A DNA stretch of 64,000 nucleotides from Sclerodactyla briareus (GCA_026419785.1 JAODTK010003943.1:1-64000); one strand, 5' to 3'. Shown: positions 34,701 through 46,828, counted from the first letter of the stretch. Notes: generated from the letters alone by a model not told the origin. Numbers and translations are program-made.

Positions 34701-36534
34701 GGCCTCCTCACTCTTCTGACCTTTTTTACGGAGCTAATTCAATGGCTTGGCCATAGTTTTTGTAGTGGCGCTGGACATTGAGATTGTGGGCTTGTCATAT
34801 TACCCCATTTAATCACCCCGAATCTCAAGAAGTTGCACCGCCCCCAAATTTCATGTTCAGGTTTGTGAACATACTAACGACTGTTAATAAACCACCATTT
34901 TATACATTTCAGAATTCTGAATCCATTCCAGGGAAAATTCATCCTTTTCCTATTAAGATACTCCAAGGTTTGTTACAAGTTTACAGATTATTGAGTATGG
35001 GTGTACAACTAGGGCTAACCATATGAAGTCTGATGTAGTGCTAACAAACCCAGGCTCTTAAAAAAAACCCTTTTCCCACCGTTTGAGTCAAGCACATCGT
35101 CACACAATTTTTAAAGTCTCCATAACAGGACCCACGCCCTCAGCAAAAAATTCATAATGTCAGTAGATCAAACGTGTTTGATGTACTCTTCGACTGTAGA
35201 ACTCTCCCCTATCTGCAATGGCAGGCTGGTTTGTTATGTTCGTGAAGGAGAGGGGGTTAACGTGACTGGACTATCTCGCCATGCATCGAGGTTGCGAATC
35301 AATTAGTTTTTTGGGGGGTTTATAGCCTTATGAATTGGTTTCCAGGGCAAAAGCTATTGTGCTAAGTAAGTTTGTGTGGATTTGAAGGACCGAATTCTAA
35401 ACAATTTGGACTTTGCTCAGCCAAACTTTTAAGCGATTTGCAGTTTGTCACGCATAATCTAATAATGTAGACAAACGTACCTAGGGCTCTGCAGTTATCT
35501 GAACGGCTAGAATGGGCGCACCTCAATTGATTCGGTGCAATTGCCGATTGTTATTTCTGAGTATAACGACCAATAAGCGAAAATTATAGCGGTCATGGCT
35601 GCATGGTGCAGTGATTGTACGTGCCATGAACATTATGAATGTCCAGCTTGGAGTGCGGCTTGACATTATTTCCTGGATCTGTTTCTGTCAGAAACCCTCT
35701 TCTTGGCTCAGCATTCTGCCCATCGAGACGTCAAGGTCAGCGTGTAGTCCATGTAATTTAAAATTTAACCCCCGCGATGGCCTATGCCTATTTCTAAAAC
35801 TAAAGCGAAGATTGGTGAAGGATTATTTTCGAAGTTTTAAAACTGAGTAACCACATAAAGGTCTAAGCAATATGGCCTGGGCAGAACGTTTATTTCGGTA
35901 AAAATCTTGAAAAGTCGAATACTGATCGCACACTCAAGTGAATGCGCGCGGAGCTCGCTAAAATTGTCGACTCATTTCGGGCATTCGATGAAACATTAGG
36001 TACTTCGAGATCTTGACCCATCATATTTGCTGTGCTTGATGTTTTCTTTGTCCGCGCTCAAATGGACATCACAAAACCTGGCAGCAGTGCAAATGCATTC
36101 TCCATACTCCAGTAAAGTGTGGTTGTGTGGGAGACATTTGATATTATGCCCACCATTCAAAAAGTGTCCCACCTAGGATCGACGCCCTTGTTGATCCACT
36201 ATTCATCTGAATTCCCAAGCTTGCGGTCAGCGTTCCTTCCACGCTTTCATCGCTTGGATGGATGAGACACTCACAATTCGGGTGATCCGCAATAGCATAT
36301 ACATCCGTGATCTATGTTATCTGTGTAGGAATAAGGGAGACGGGATTGGGCCGCAGAAACAGTAACCTCAGCTACGCCGACTGTGCGTCGCGGCCGGACT
36401 GAACCAGAAATAGGTGTAACCACCCACAAAGATCTCACCTGAAACCCGCCGGCGCACACCGGAGAGAGCTGCAACACCGTGCAGCAAGGGCGTTAACTGA
36501 GAGACGAATCAGCAGAGGCGCGCCAGGGTCCGAT
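34701..36534. other. 1.8 kb without recognised gene or repeat
   Basis: Frames of 68-82 codons carry no family motif, and no tandem structure was seen. Confidence 0.4.
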
Positions 36535-36775
36535 TATGGTGGGCGAGTATTAGTTTTCTATGAATCTGTCTTTGGAGACGAAATGGGGGGAGGGGTCCCT
36601 AAGAGGAGGGGGTGTCAAATTTGTGATTGTTTAAGCGTCCTTGATGTAATATGGTGCTATCTATGGTCAAGTTTTACACCTAACCCACCCCCTCCAACCC
36701 AACGTTGCCCACTGCATTTTCATCACCAAACTATTTTTGGTCGGCTCAAAATCTGATTGGCGGGGGGGGGGGGCA
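36535..36775 (+). repeat. R5-like dispersed repeat, with G tract
   Basis: AATCTGTCTTTGGA, GGGGGGAGGGGTCC, TTTAAGCGTCCTTGATGTAA and TATGGTGCTATCTATGGT match 49680-49830. A G run lies at 36762-36771. Confidence 0.65.
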
Positions 36776-37439
36776 CACGCCCGCCGTGCCCCCCGTGGGC
36801 GGGCGCCACTGGAATACAGCCCGAGTATCGGGAACCACCAATCGTTTTAACTTACCATGGGTTGGGCGATGACATAGACTCGAACAGTGCCAGAAAGGTT
36901 TCATCAACCGTTGGTTCATCCTCTATCCGAGAGCCGAGAGAAGAGCCGGTTAGAGCGAGGAAATAAACGAACACTGCAACACCCATCGTAGTCTATACTT
37001 CAGAAATCACACTTTGTGATGGTCTTCAAATCAGCACGTCGAAGCGAGTTGTGGGGTATACTTCCAGTGAATCAAACATGTATGTAGGAATCTCTAGAAC
37101 ACTCATCACTGTATTATCTCTTTTTTGCGGGTACTAGTCCTACACGTCAAAATGTGTGTGAAAATCAGATGCAATCACCCTGAAAGACGACGCATGACTA
37201 TGCACAGCCCAGAGGCAATGCTTGATGCGTACGTTTGGATCATTAGTAAAGAAGTATTCACCATGGGAATCTTACCTCCCACATACGCTACCAATTTGAA
37301 ACCAGGGTGGAAAACCTGCTTAGACCTACAAAATGCGTTGTTTAGGAACTATCGAATCGCCTGATAGGGTGGCCTAGGTCCCCCTGTTCAGTGTTTTTGA
37401 TTACTTGACTGAAGTCGGGGATTCTATGCCGTCATGCCA

Positions 37440-38130
37440 GAGCGTGTGTGGTGTGTGTGCGTGCGTTCATGTAGGTTGTGACGCCGGCTGTGAAGAGCAT
37501 AACTCGAACCCCACTGGATGGATGAAGCTCATACTTGGTATGTGGATTCCCCATGGGGAGTACACGATCCCTGTTGTTTTGGTGCAGGTCAAAGGTCATC
37601 TGAGGTCATTAGAAGTCAAAGTCTAACATTCTTGTGGATAGGATAAGTCCAGAATGCTTGGTCCAATCAAGCCGAAATTTGGGGTGTAGCTTCTTACGGG
37701 GAGTGCAAGCACCCCATTGTTTTTTAGCATGAACCCGACCCCACCTGGAGAGATGAAGTTCGTACTTATTGGGGTCTTCATAATGAGTACATGATCCCTA
37801 TCGTTTTGGGGTCAGGCCGAAGGTCATCTGAGGTCATTGAAGGTCTGAAAATCGTAATAACTCGATGAGTTCGAATGCATGGTTGATCGGTTGGAAATTG
37901 GTATGCAGCTTTCTTATGGGAAGAACAATAACCCCGTTAATTAGTTGGTGTAGACTGGGAGTAATTTCTGAGAGATTAGGGAATTTTGATACACTTTTCG
38001 GCTCGGTAACACAATAATTAATGTGATTGGTATTGGTCCAATCGTTTTAGGGTCGGTTCAGCGGCCATCTGGTCTCATGAGAGGTCAAAGTCTGATGCTG
38101 TGCTATTCCTTGCTTGAAAGTAAGCTGGAA
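37440..38130 (+). repeat. R7 AGGTCA-rich tandem repeat, two to three units
   Basis: A GT-rich start (37446-37466) is followed by CTCGAACCCCACTGGATGG (37503) and again GACCCCACCTGGAGAGATGA near 37739. Each unit has CATACTTGGTATGTGG, GAGTACATGATCCCT, TGTTTTGGGGTCAGG and TCATCTGAGGTCATT, then GTCCAGAATGCTTGGT and GCAGCTTTCTTATGGG. The unit length here is about 230 bp, shorter than at 57 kb. Confidence 0.8.
37586..37598 (+). promoter_or_regulatory. Perfect DR1 nuclear-receptor-like site
   Basis: AGGTCAAAGGTCA, two perfect half sites spaced by one base, the preferred sequence of RXR, HNF4 and COUP-TF type receptors. A third AGGTCA lies six bases further on. It sits inside R7, so use in vivo is unproven. 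Confidence 0.4.
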
Positions 38131-38385
38131 TCAGGGTTTAAAAGCTATTAGAGTTTCATTTCGTTGGTTCTCATTATTACCCATAAGGGGAGCGTAACAA
38201 GTATCCTCACTGAAAAAATGTCTCGTTACCACGATGAATAGAAGAAAAAGATAAGATATAGTTACTATTCTATAACAACCAATTTGTTGTTCGTTCCCCG
38301 TCAACCTATCCTGGCACTCCCATAAGAGAATAGACCCACCCCCCCCCCCCCCCCTCTAACTTCACCCCCGGTTTAGACCCTCCTG

Positions 38386-39560
38386 GTTCGGTCCCTGTTC
38401 GATGAAATACCTCTTCATCGCACCTAAACAAACAGCTACTGACCGAACAATAACTTGCTGAACTACGTCACGTTGTTGCACTGCTGTGCGGTGGCAATTT
38501 GTTCATGCATCCCCCGCGATAAGGGTTTTTTTTGATTCCTCGTGGGTGCTGTTCGCGATGTCGCAACCTCGCAGCTTAAAAAACTCATGAAGTGGTCAAA
38601 CGAAATCTACAACTGACCAGACTTAGGTCCAGGGGGCGGAGCTTCGGAAAAAGATAAAACACGGCGATCGGACTGTGACTCAGTGGTTGATACCCGGTTT
38701 GTAAAAAACTACTTGCCTGAAGTCACTTCAATGATTATTCCTATGGGGAGTGAACGACTTGAAAATCTCTCTTAGCCCAATGCTTTTTCTCCGTTAGAGA
38801 CTCGACCATATCCCATCTACCCAATAGCATTGTTGTATAAGACGTTTTTCAACTCATTGGCAGTGATTTCAGATCTGCAAGTTCGACTAATTGCAAAGAG
38901 ACAAAAATTCCGAGAAATCACTTTTCAAACTGTTCCGTTCTCTTACAAATCTCTAAATGTCAGAGTTCCCTTGCGGTTAGAAATCTGTGGTCCCTGTGCG
39001 ATGAAATACTCTTCATACGCACCTAAACAAACAGATACTGTACCCGAGACAATAACTTGTGACCACCGTCACGTTGTTGCACTGCTGGTGCGGTGGCAAG
39101 TTGTTCATGCATCCCCCGCGATAGGTTTTTTTTTATGAATTCCCTCGTGGGTGCTGTTCTGCGATGTCGCAAAATCGAAGCTTGAAAAGCTCTGAAGTGG
39201 TCAACGCAAATCTACAGAATACCATACTGGTCCCATGGGGCGGCTTCGGAAAAAAGGATAAGACACGCTATCGACTGTGACATCATGTTGAACCCGTTCT
39301 GTAAAAAAACTACTTGCTGGAGTCACTTCAATGATATTCCTATGGGGATGAAACACTTGAAAATCTCTTTTAGCCCACTTCCTTTTTCTCAGTGAAAAGC
39401 TCGACCATATCCTATCTACCCAATAGCATTGTTGTAAATACGTTGTTTCCAACTCATTGGCAGTATTTTCAGATCTGCAAGTGTTCGACATAATTGGCAA
39501 AGAGATAAAAAATCCGAGCAATCACGTTTTCAAACTGTTCCGTTCTCTTCAAATCTCCTA
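38386..39560 (+). repeat. R8 tandem duplication, about 601-bp period
   Basis: GTCCCTG-TCGATGAAATAC begins a unit at about 38388 and again at 38990. Both units hold CTAAACAAACAG, CACGTTGTTGCACTGCTG, CATGCATCCCCCGCGATA, GGGTGCTGTT-GCGATGTCGC, GGCGGAGCTTCGGAAAAA, GTCACTTCAATGATATTCC and AATAGCATTGTTGTA. A poly-C run of more than ten bases precedes the first unit near 38340. Frames up to 106 codons (39201-39521 minus) are within the repeat. Confidence 0.85.
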
Positions 39561-41357
39561 ACTGTGCATAGTAACCCTCATTGGACAGATGTTATTGATC
39601 GCGGCGCGCACATTGATTATACGAACGTACCCATGGCATAATGGCTTTTTGGTTCTTTCGTACCGTCCAGCACAACAACGTTGCCTTCTTCATAATCGCC
39701 GACGGTAATAGGCTGTTTCTTTTACAAGCGTTGCGAGATTCCGCTAACTCTACATTATTTTACTTGTGCTTGTCGGAGGTTTTCCCTCCTATGCGTTAGT
39801 TTTGAGAAAAACGATTCGTTCAGCCAAACGAGAAGAGATCGCGTCGTAACCGCTCCGTGTCCATTTGCTGTATGCATCACCTGGCGAGATTTTGACCGAC
39901 AGCCCGCGAGGCTGAACCTGTGGCTTCCGCACATAGATGCATACACTTGATCGTGTGCATTTGCATTGGGGTGTCAATATAACATTAATTTAGACCCGGT
40001 ATTAATAGCCCAGGCTAGGAGTAAAATTTGTTTACGTTCCCAGAAAGATGGTTATGCCAACCCACACTCGCGTCCCAACATTTTGTAAGTTAACTGCTGT
40101 ACGTAGTTTGACCAAACGTGATGAACAAGTGTTGGGATGAACTGGAACTAGAGTGCAAACGCACATAGCTTGGGTAAGTCAACGTTTATAAGCCCCCTGG
40201 GAGTGAACACTGCTGCTAGTGAAGGATACTCACTTGAACACCTTGCTGGCACTGTGTCACTGAAATTTGCAATATGTCTGGCAATTGTTTTATTCTTTTT
40301 TGCTAATAGCTTGTGTTAATGCATGCCAGTCTAGCTCATATGCCAATTGAGCAATCCTTCGACTGAGTTTCGGAAGGCCGAAGGCTATCGAGAATTTTTG
40401 GTCCATTTTTATGCAATTCACTGGATTTAAATGTTTGAGTCAGAATTGTCATGAAACTTGTGTGATAGAGGCACAAGCCCTGTTCTCCATCTAGGCCAAG
40501 CCATTTTTGTACACAATTTCCATACATGAGCTGAGCCTAAGCAAACAAATTTGGGTCCCACCATAATATTTAATAGTAAATATTCGGAAACTACTGAATT
40601 TGGAGAGAATACTGATAAACAATTAGCTGAATTACACAATTTTTCCCCGAACATTCTAAGGCAAACTGAACCCCTGTTTCTTTTTTTTTGCCTTCTCACC
40701 AGTGCTCATCATAGAATGGCTGGGCAAGCAATTTTATCGCAATCTGTCTGCTGATACCCCAACCCCATATAAAGTATTGCCGAATAGGCATGCCTTCTGT
40801 TAAATATTGAATAGGGCAGGAATGATAACTTTTTTTTGTTGACAATGGGTGAAAATTGTCTTCTATGAAGAGCCTATTCTACATTGACAAACTGGTATCC
40901 GAGTTCAACCGTGTGAGTGCTATGACCCCACTTGTTGGAGCTATTTTGCATCATTGAGTGGCTAGTAGGGAAATAAATATTTCACAGGTATAAATCAAAG
41001 GAAATGCCTCGAGCTTTGATGCTCCGGTGACTGGAGTGTATAATTCGGAAAAAAAAACTTCATCAAAGCTGTTTCTCGAAGAAAATGGTGTGGTGTGGTG
41101 CTTGGTTGGGCCCTAAGCCGCGAAAACTTCAATTCTTGGAATAGTCCAGTCCAGGATAGCGAGGATACATATTATTGGTAGGGGGACGTTAACGGTTTGT
41201 TAGCTAAAGGCTAGCCAATGTAGGGGTATTGAGTAAAGAAACAGCTCGAGGGTGGTGCACAGGACTCTGACACAATGTCTACCCTATTGTAGTTTTTGAC
41301 CTTTCTGTCCTTGCAATTGATCAAATTAAAATATAGGAACTCTTCTTCTTATTTCAG
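39561..41357. other. 1.8 kb without recognised repeat or gene
   Basis: Low repeat content, upstream of the candidate gene. Frames up to 90 codons show no family motif. It could include promoter or 5' sequence of the gene to the right, but nothing specific marks it. Confidence 0.35.
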
Positions 41358-41561
41358 GCATCTGGACATGCAGGCATGCACATTTCGCATATGCATGAGT
41401 CAAGAATCTTGCAGGGATAGTTGGTTTGCATCAGCGGCAACCCAGTATTCCCTGATATAGGCACAAGGTCTGAAGTTTTGAACAAATGCCTCGATCAACA
41501 ATCGCGAAAAGAGTGCCACTTTCCAGCAGTATGGATCATGCAGAGGAAGTTACAAAATTGA
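41358..41561 (+). CDS. Candidate first coding exon of unrecognised gene
   Basis: The acceptor TTCTTATTTCAG ends at 41357 and a GTAAGG donor starts at 41562. Upstream bases are not open in the used frame, so most of the exon would be 5' untranslated. A start ATG at 41486 has an A at -3 and opens MPRSTIAKRVPLSS (25 codons plus one base). That one leftover base joins the next segment (41836) in frame to give SCTICG. The segment could also continue to a stop near 41580 if unspliced. I do not recognise the N-terminus. It is basic and Ser-rich, with no signal peptide or membrane segment. Confidence 0.45.
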
Positions 41562-41835
41562 GTAAGGAAATTTATTCATAGTATTGGGTAAGTATACATA
41601 CCTCTAAATTTCAACGATGATGAATGTATACTTAATCCAGACATTTTTCAGTCGGTAGAGTAGGGGGAGTTAATCATGGAGTTCCCCTCCCTGTGTGATG
41701 CTTTCCTATACTGAAAATCTTTGTTCAGACCCTCCACCTCCCCCTCCACCACATTATTATTAATATCTTTGAAAATCGCCAGCCCCCTAGCACCATCTCT
41801 TGATTCTGAGTAATTCGCCTTTTATTTGCCCGTAG

Positions 41836-41896
41836 GCTGCACCATTTGCGGTTCACACTTCCTGGAAACTCTCCCATCCGTCAAGGGGGTTTATAG
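41836..41896 (+). CDS. Candidate second exon, CxxC motif
   Basis: The acceptor TTTATTTGCCCGTAG ends at 41835 and the donor GTGAGG starts at 41897. In the frame set by the exon at 41358 the 61 bases read CTICGSHFLETLPSVKGVY with two trailing bases. The CxxC pair followed by H could bind zinc. A second frame is also open through this segment and through the next two, so frame assignment rests on the ATG and phase match rather than on homology. Confidence 0.45.
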
Positions 41897-42021
41897 GTGA
41901 GGTAAATGGTGTTGCGTGAGGCATAACCTAAATGGACTGCTTGAAAACATTTACCTAGCAAGATGGTTTTATGATTGTAGTTTGCCACTGTTAAATGTTC
42001 CTCACCTTTACCATTAACCAG

Positions 42022-42140
42022 ACGGTTTGGACTGCAAATCGAGGGCGATTGGGGTTGCCAAGTTTTGCCAACCCGGGACTATGTGCGAAAGAAAGTGCCA
42101 GCTTGAACATATATTGGGTGGTGCAGGGTTCTTAATTAGG
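42022..42140 (+). CDS. Candidate third exon
   Basis: The acceptor CTTTACCATTAACCAG ends at 42021 and a strong GTAAGT donor starts at 42141. Continuing the phase from 41896, the exon reads RFGLQIEGDWGCQVLPTRDY, then VRKKVPA and TGA (42104-42106), for a 73-residue product over three exons. All three frames stay open for at least 27 codons. One alternative frame (GLDCKSRAIGVAKFCQPG...) is open across all 119 bases and joins the exons on both sides, so either the protein ends here or another frame is used. The three short exons, all with good splice sites in 800 bp, are the strongest gene-like signal in the window. Confidence 0.4.
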
Positions 42141-42204
42141 GTAAGTATGAGTATGTGAAGTAGATTCTCAAACCTTTACCCATTTTATCTTTCATTCATT
42201 ACAG

Positions 42205-42547
42205 ACATTACAGATTTCGCAAACTGACAGTTGGCATGATGGGGGTGGTTTCTCAGGTGCCACCAGCTGCTACCAGCATGGATTGTTCGTCAAATAATGA
42301 ACAGATGTCCTGTGGAGCAATGTGCGGGGTTCCAATATGCCACAATAGACTGACAGAACTGATGTGTGGATTGGACTGTTGGAAAACAACATGTATCGTA
42401 TTAATTGAAATTATTTCAGACACTCACTTTAACGGGACAAAAGGCCATTATACAAAGCTCAAGGAATTAGGCGAAGTGACAACACATAATGTTGTGATGA
42501 ATTGTCATGGCCAAGCTCAGAAAAAAATACACTGTATGAACCTGTGA
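42205..42547 (+). CDS. Candidate fourth exon / Cys-rich open frame
   Basis: The acceptor TTTCATTCATTACAG ends at 42204. From there one frame is open for 113 codons to TGA at 42545-42547 and includes a 103-codon part starting at ATG 42236, with twelve or so cysteines (for example CGAMCGVPICHN) and LKELGEVTTHN. A different frame, matching the alternative frame of the third exon, runs 30 codons from the acceptor (TLQISQTDSWHDGG...) to TAA near 42295. I recognise neither. It could be a terminal exon with 3' untranslated sequence. Confidence 0.35.
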
Positions 42548-43245
42548 CATGGAACAATTTTGTTTTGCATATCAGATACCAGTTTATGCTAAGGACCTGG
42601 GAGGAGAATAAATTGTACATGTGAGCCATCCCGTTTGGGCAAGGGGAGGATTTTGGAAGTAGTAACGAATTGAAAGTGACTTCAGGGTGCAATTCGCCCA
42701 CTTCTATATAGGCCATTGTTTATTAGAATCCAACCTTATGGTTCGTGCGCTTTTTGTAGGCTTCCCAATTATTATTCCATTATCAACACGAAGTCACATT
42801 ATTCACTCCGAACCTGCTGTATAGCATTTGAGGCCTGGGACGGATTTAGTACTAAGTGCAGTGGCCAATACTATTCAAAAAGGTAACCTAAGATAATGCA
42901 TATCGAAGCAGTCAAAGAATCACTGAGCCCTCTTGGCTACTGTATTTGGTTCACAAGCTTATCATAGCCCTTTTCCACGTATTACTCCAAGAGCCCTGTC
43001 CCATCATTTGATCCACTGCAGTCAAGTCCACAGTAGGGAGGGAGGTTGTCAGAAGGGGGTCAATATCTGGGTGGCTATCAGCAGGCTGTGCCACTGGTAT
43101 GAGTGACAGGGCCTATATGGGATTCCACTGAAGGGGGGGACCATAAGATTTGCGTCATTGAGTCTGTTTGTATTGACGAGGCCGATAACATCCAAAGACA
43201 TTATCTGAGTAGCACAAGTCCTTGTCCTGCCCACATGAGAGGACA
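42548..43245. other. 700 bp without recognised feature
   Basis: Nothing recognised. It is presumably intronic or 3' of the candidate exons. Confidence 0.35.
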
Positions 43246-43378
43246 CAAATATATATATATAATATATATATATTAGATATATAATATATATAGATATATA
43301 TATAATATATATATATATATATTATATATATTATATAGATATATATATATTAGATATATATATATATATATATATATA

Positions 43379-43413
<35 letters not shown>

Positions 43414-43468
43414 GGTCTCTCATATATATTATATATATATTATATATATTATATTATCTATAATATAT

Positions 43469-43508
<40 letters not shown>

Positions 43509-43542
43509 TATATATATAGATATATATATATATAATAGATTT
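43246..43542. repeat. AT-dinucleotide microsatellite
   Basis: About 300 bp of TA repeats with scattered G, C and phase slips, including TTAGATATATA. Assembly length here is likely unreliable. Confidence 0.95.
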
Positions 43543-43708
43543 GTAGAGTTTTTTCTTACTATTACTTTGTCCAGATTTTAATTGTGATGGTAAAATACTT
43601 TGTCCCAGATTTCAATGCTGAGGTTCTTATTAGATGCCCAATGAGCGGGGGTGCTCTGTGCTGTTGATTTCAGGACCTACTAGGAACTGTACTGCAGTGT
43701 TAATAATT

Positions 43709-44190
43709 CAGTAGTGGAGGACTCAAGACCGGTCTCGAGACCGAATTCGAAGGACTCAGTCTCGGAATCGGATCCAATGACTCAGTCTCGGATTCGGCTC
43801 TGCTGAACTCGGTCCGAGTCAAGGTTCAAGACCGCTGAAAAAAAATTCCTTGGCAAAAATCCTGAAAATTATGCGGAAGAATAAAAATTAAAATTACATG
43901 GTCATGCTGAGAACTTTCTTGATGAGCGCCCAGTCTTGGATAGGAGTGTGGAAACTTCATTATGAATTTCGAATTGAGCTGATGGCTGCAATATCATCCT
44001 AGGCATATTAAGTTTCATGAGATTGCAACATTCTAACTGTAAAACTTTTTGTTTAACCCAATACTAGGCCCATTTATTTTGCGGAATGCCAAGTTTTGGT
44101 AGGGACTCGGGGACTCGGACAGATGGACTCAGACTCGGATGCTGAGGACCCTGTCTTAGACTCGGATTGCCTGGAATCGACTCAACCCTG
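43709..44190. mobile_element. hAT-like MITE with GACTCGG subterminal repeats, 482 bp
   Basis: The left end is CAGTAGTGGAGGACTCAAG (43709). The right end complements to CAGGGTTGAGTCGATTCC (ending 44190). CAGGG-type ends with many subterminal GACTCGG/CCGAGTC copies (43740-43825 and 44104-44175) are typical of hAT-group MITEs. Outside the ends lie similar 8-mers, TAATAATT and AGTAATAA, a possible decayed target duplication. There is no transposase. The element lies between candidate exons at 42.2 and 44.5 kb. Confidence 0.5.
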
Positions 44191-44474
44191 AGTAATAATG
44201 CACAGCAAAATAATCGAGTAGCCTGTTCTATGCATATGAGGATTGAGAGGCATGCAGCCGTCTCAAGAAAGGCAACGATTTTGAGCCATAATTCGTCGCC
44301 CTGCAGGGTGGAAAGCTGAGGCATTGAGTTAATCGATTAGCCTTTTTAGGTAAAATAGTGTCTCAGCTCATGAATGTTTAGCACATTTTGAAGACAGGCA
44401 GTTTTTTAACGGAGGTCACTGATGATTAGCTAATACATAATGTATTGTATGCAGAATGTAGATGTGGGTGAGTG

Positions 44475-44660
44475 TTGGTGGTTGAACAGTATGGTCCACT
44501 TTTAGTCCCCAGCGTGTCATCATACCTGTGGAGGGATGTTATGGCAACTAAGCCAGCTAGACTAATTCATGAACCAAATGGTTTGGAGAAAGGGTCATGC
44601 CCTCATCCATCATTGGCTAAATCGCCTTGTATGCCAATTCACAAAAAATTCTGTTCAGCT
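44475..44660 (+). CDS. Candidate internal exon, His/Cys-rich
   Basis: The frame is open from 44472 and a perfect GTAAGT donor starts at 44661. Possible acceptors are TGGTTGAACAG (exon from 44491), CCACTTTTAG (44506) and TCCCCAG (44513). The peptide reads QYGPLLVPSVSSYLWRDV, ATKPARLIHEPNGLEKG, then SCPHPSLAKSPCMPIHKKFC. The C-x-H-P...P-C-x(4)-H-x(3)-C spacing looks like a metal-binding cluster. The exon ends in phase 0. I do not recognise the family. The amino-acid make-up is more protein-like than the surrounding chance frames. A translated search would settle it. Confidence 0.5.
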
Positions 44661-45249
44661 GTAAGTAATGCGTTCACAAGCATTTGAGCGGGCGGGGGTG
44701 GGTGAACACTGGTGGTTTTTGCCCGTTCGGCTAGATAAGTTCTCATTCTACTAGCATCAGACCTCTACCACCTGGGAGAAAGGGGGGTCCCAAATCGCAC
44801 TCAGGTCTACCAAGATGTGAAAATAGAACCAGTTTAGCCTTCTTGCCAAATGTTTCCTATCTATTTGTACAAACCTATCTATCCATCCATCCACATTTTA
44901 TTAAGATTACTACTCTGCATTCTTTGTTGGTCCCTGACCCCTGAAACTTTATCACATTGGAGACAAATGCAGCCAAAGGTCCATTAGTTGTGTTGTCATT
45001 ATTATTGTGGGAATTTGAGGCAAATGCTGATCTAGAGTCATTCTGACTTGTGAAATATAATTCCCTAGTTTCATGTGAACAAAAATCTCCCCCTCAGATC
45101 ATGATGTTTGGCCAGTACCATAATGAGATGATATGATAGTGTGCCTGGAGGGCAGACACCATATAAGGGTCAACTCTGCTATTTTATGCAAAACGTCTAA
45201 GCCTACAGAATCATGTGGACTGTTCTGGAATTGAAAATATTAATCAGGG

Positions 45250-45345
45250 GTCAATTTGGTAGAGAGGTCGAACTCCCTTTTTGTGCTCTTTCCCCTACAC
45301 CAAAGTGGGAACATGGTGTATTTTTATCAGGTTCGAATCCCAGTC
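45250..45345 (+). mobile_element. tRNA-like polymerase III promoter, possible SINE head
   Basis: TGGTAGAGAGG (45257-45267) fits the A-box consensus and GGTTCGAATCC (45330-45340) is a perfect B box, 73 bases apart. The spacing suits a SINE or an intron-bearing tRNA, but no acceptor stem was found. A protein frame also runs through this place, so the two readings compete. Confidence 0.4.
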
Positions 45346-45525
45346 AGTTCATTAACACTCTTAAATATGTCCGAACCACATCAAGTATTTGGGGAATTTG
45401 ATTTTTCTACCAAGCTGTCTGCTTCATGTGCATCCCTAAAAGAAAGCAAGCAGGCAATTAAACTGCAAAATCAAAATCGGACAAGATTTGCGGCCTTGCA
45501 AATGGAAGTCCAGTTTGTGCAGTGA
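45331..45525 (+). CDS. Possible exon, unrecognised
   Basis: After TATTTTTATCAG (ends 45330) the frame reads VRIPVSSLTLLNMSEPHQVF, GEFDFSTKLSASCASLKESK and QAIKLQNQNRTRFAALQMEV to TGA at 45523-45525. It starts in phase 0, which matches the phase-0 end of the segment at 44660. The start coincides with a tRNA B-box, so part of the segment may be SINE-derived. No domain is recognised, but the middle is predicted helical and Lys/Gln-rich. Confidence 0.3.
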   Translation, partial: VRIPVSSLTLLNMSEPHQVFGEFDFSTKLSASCASLKESKQAIKLQNQNRTRFAALQMEVQFVQ

Positions 45526-46828
45526 CCCTACAGGAGGCAGGTATTTAAAGAGCGAATACTCTCAGCTTTTCTACAGCCCCGAATTCAATACTTTCCCAAA
45601 GTGACACTGAACTACATAGAAATTGGATACGCCAGAGTGCGAGTTTAACCTGGCAATTTATGTATATACTCCAGGGAAATATTGTTGTACTGTATGCAGT
45701 GGCCACTGCCAATGTTTGTTATTATTTCACAGAACAGGAAGACATATTCTGACTTGTGCCAATGAGAACACTCACTTTTTCTACCATGCATGATGCCACG
45801 CGGTTGCCAGCAGTTCGCATATTCAGAAATAATAACAAAATGACAGTATTTTGCAGAAAATTAAATGACGTCTGAAAAGTTTAAGCATGATTTCGAGAAA
45901 TGGGCAGGATGTACACTATACAGTAAGACCAAATAAACTTGTGAAAGGTTCAGCTGACTTGAGCAATCCAGTGATTATGATACAGTTCAATGCAGTCATG
46001 ATTTTTATTTCAAATATGAGGCAAAAAAGTTTGTGCTCCAACGCATATCTCGGATCTGTGACTGTGGTTAGGTGCTGAATGCAGTCAAGCATTGCACAAA
46101 CCAGCCACTGTCCATTTGCTACATGTAGCTGTTAAACTACACTGTTACATATCACACTTCAAATTTTCAATAGGCCTACATAAGTTCCTATCTCCAAAAT
46201 GGATCTCTCCTGACAGCCTGTGATGCATTAATTGGCTGCTGCTGTTCAATAGTTCCACAACACTCTGGAGAGTGGATGGTATAAAACTGGCTGTCTGGTC
46301 TTGAGTTTGCCAGATCCTGGCCCCCCTATTCATGTTCACACGAGGGGGATTTCATTCGTGTTGAGGTTATCCGTCAGCTTCAACAACAATCTGTAAGTTC
46401 AATCAGAGAAGGAAATGATGTCGTGAATTAAAGGCAATGAAGGCATTTGATGAGAAACCTAACTGGGTATGCAAATGACTCAGTTTGCACATCCTTCGTA
46501 CAACTTGACACAGCATTCAACAGGCTCACAGCAACCAACAAACATCCATTAGAAGCAATGCAGTGCTGAAATAATGCGGTGCCCCATACACGGGGTACTA
46601 AGGCAGCTGGAAGCATGAAACTCATAATCCTACTATGAAGTGTATAAAATGACATAGTACACCAACGGTGTTTGTATGGGACGGGGCAACAACTAGCTAG
46701 GCTGAGCAAGTGAGCATACCTGCAGTTGCTGACTGGCAACTGCGAATTCCCGTTGCATTATCTCACAATAGTTGCTGTCTCATACTTACTACAATTTAGC
46801 TCTCTACAATCAAAATGTACTGTTCCAG

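Noticed and set aside
39201-39521. 106-codon minus-strand frame
   Set aside because: It lies in the second R8 unit. The first unit is not open there.
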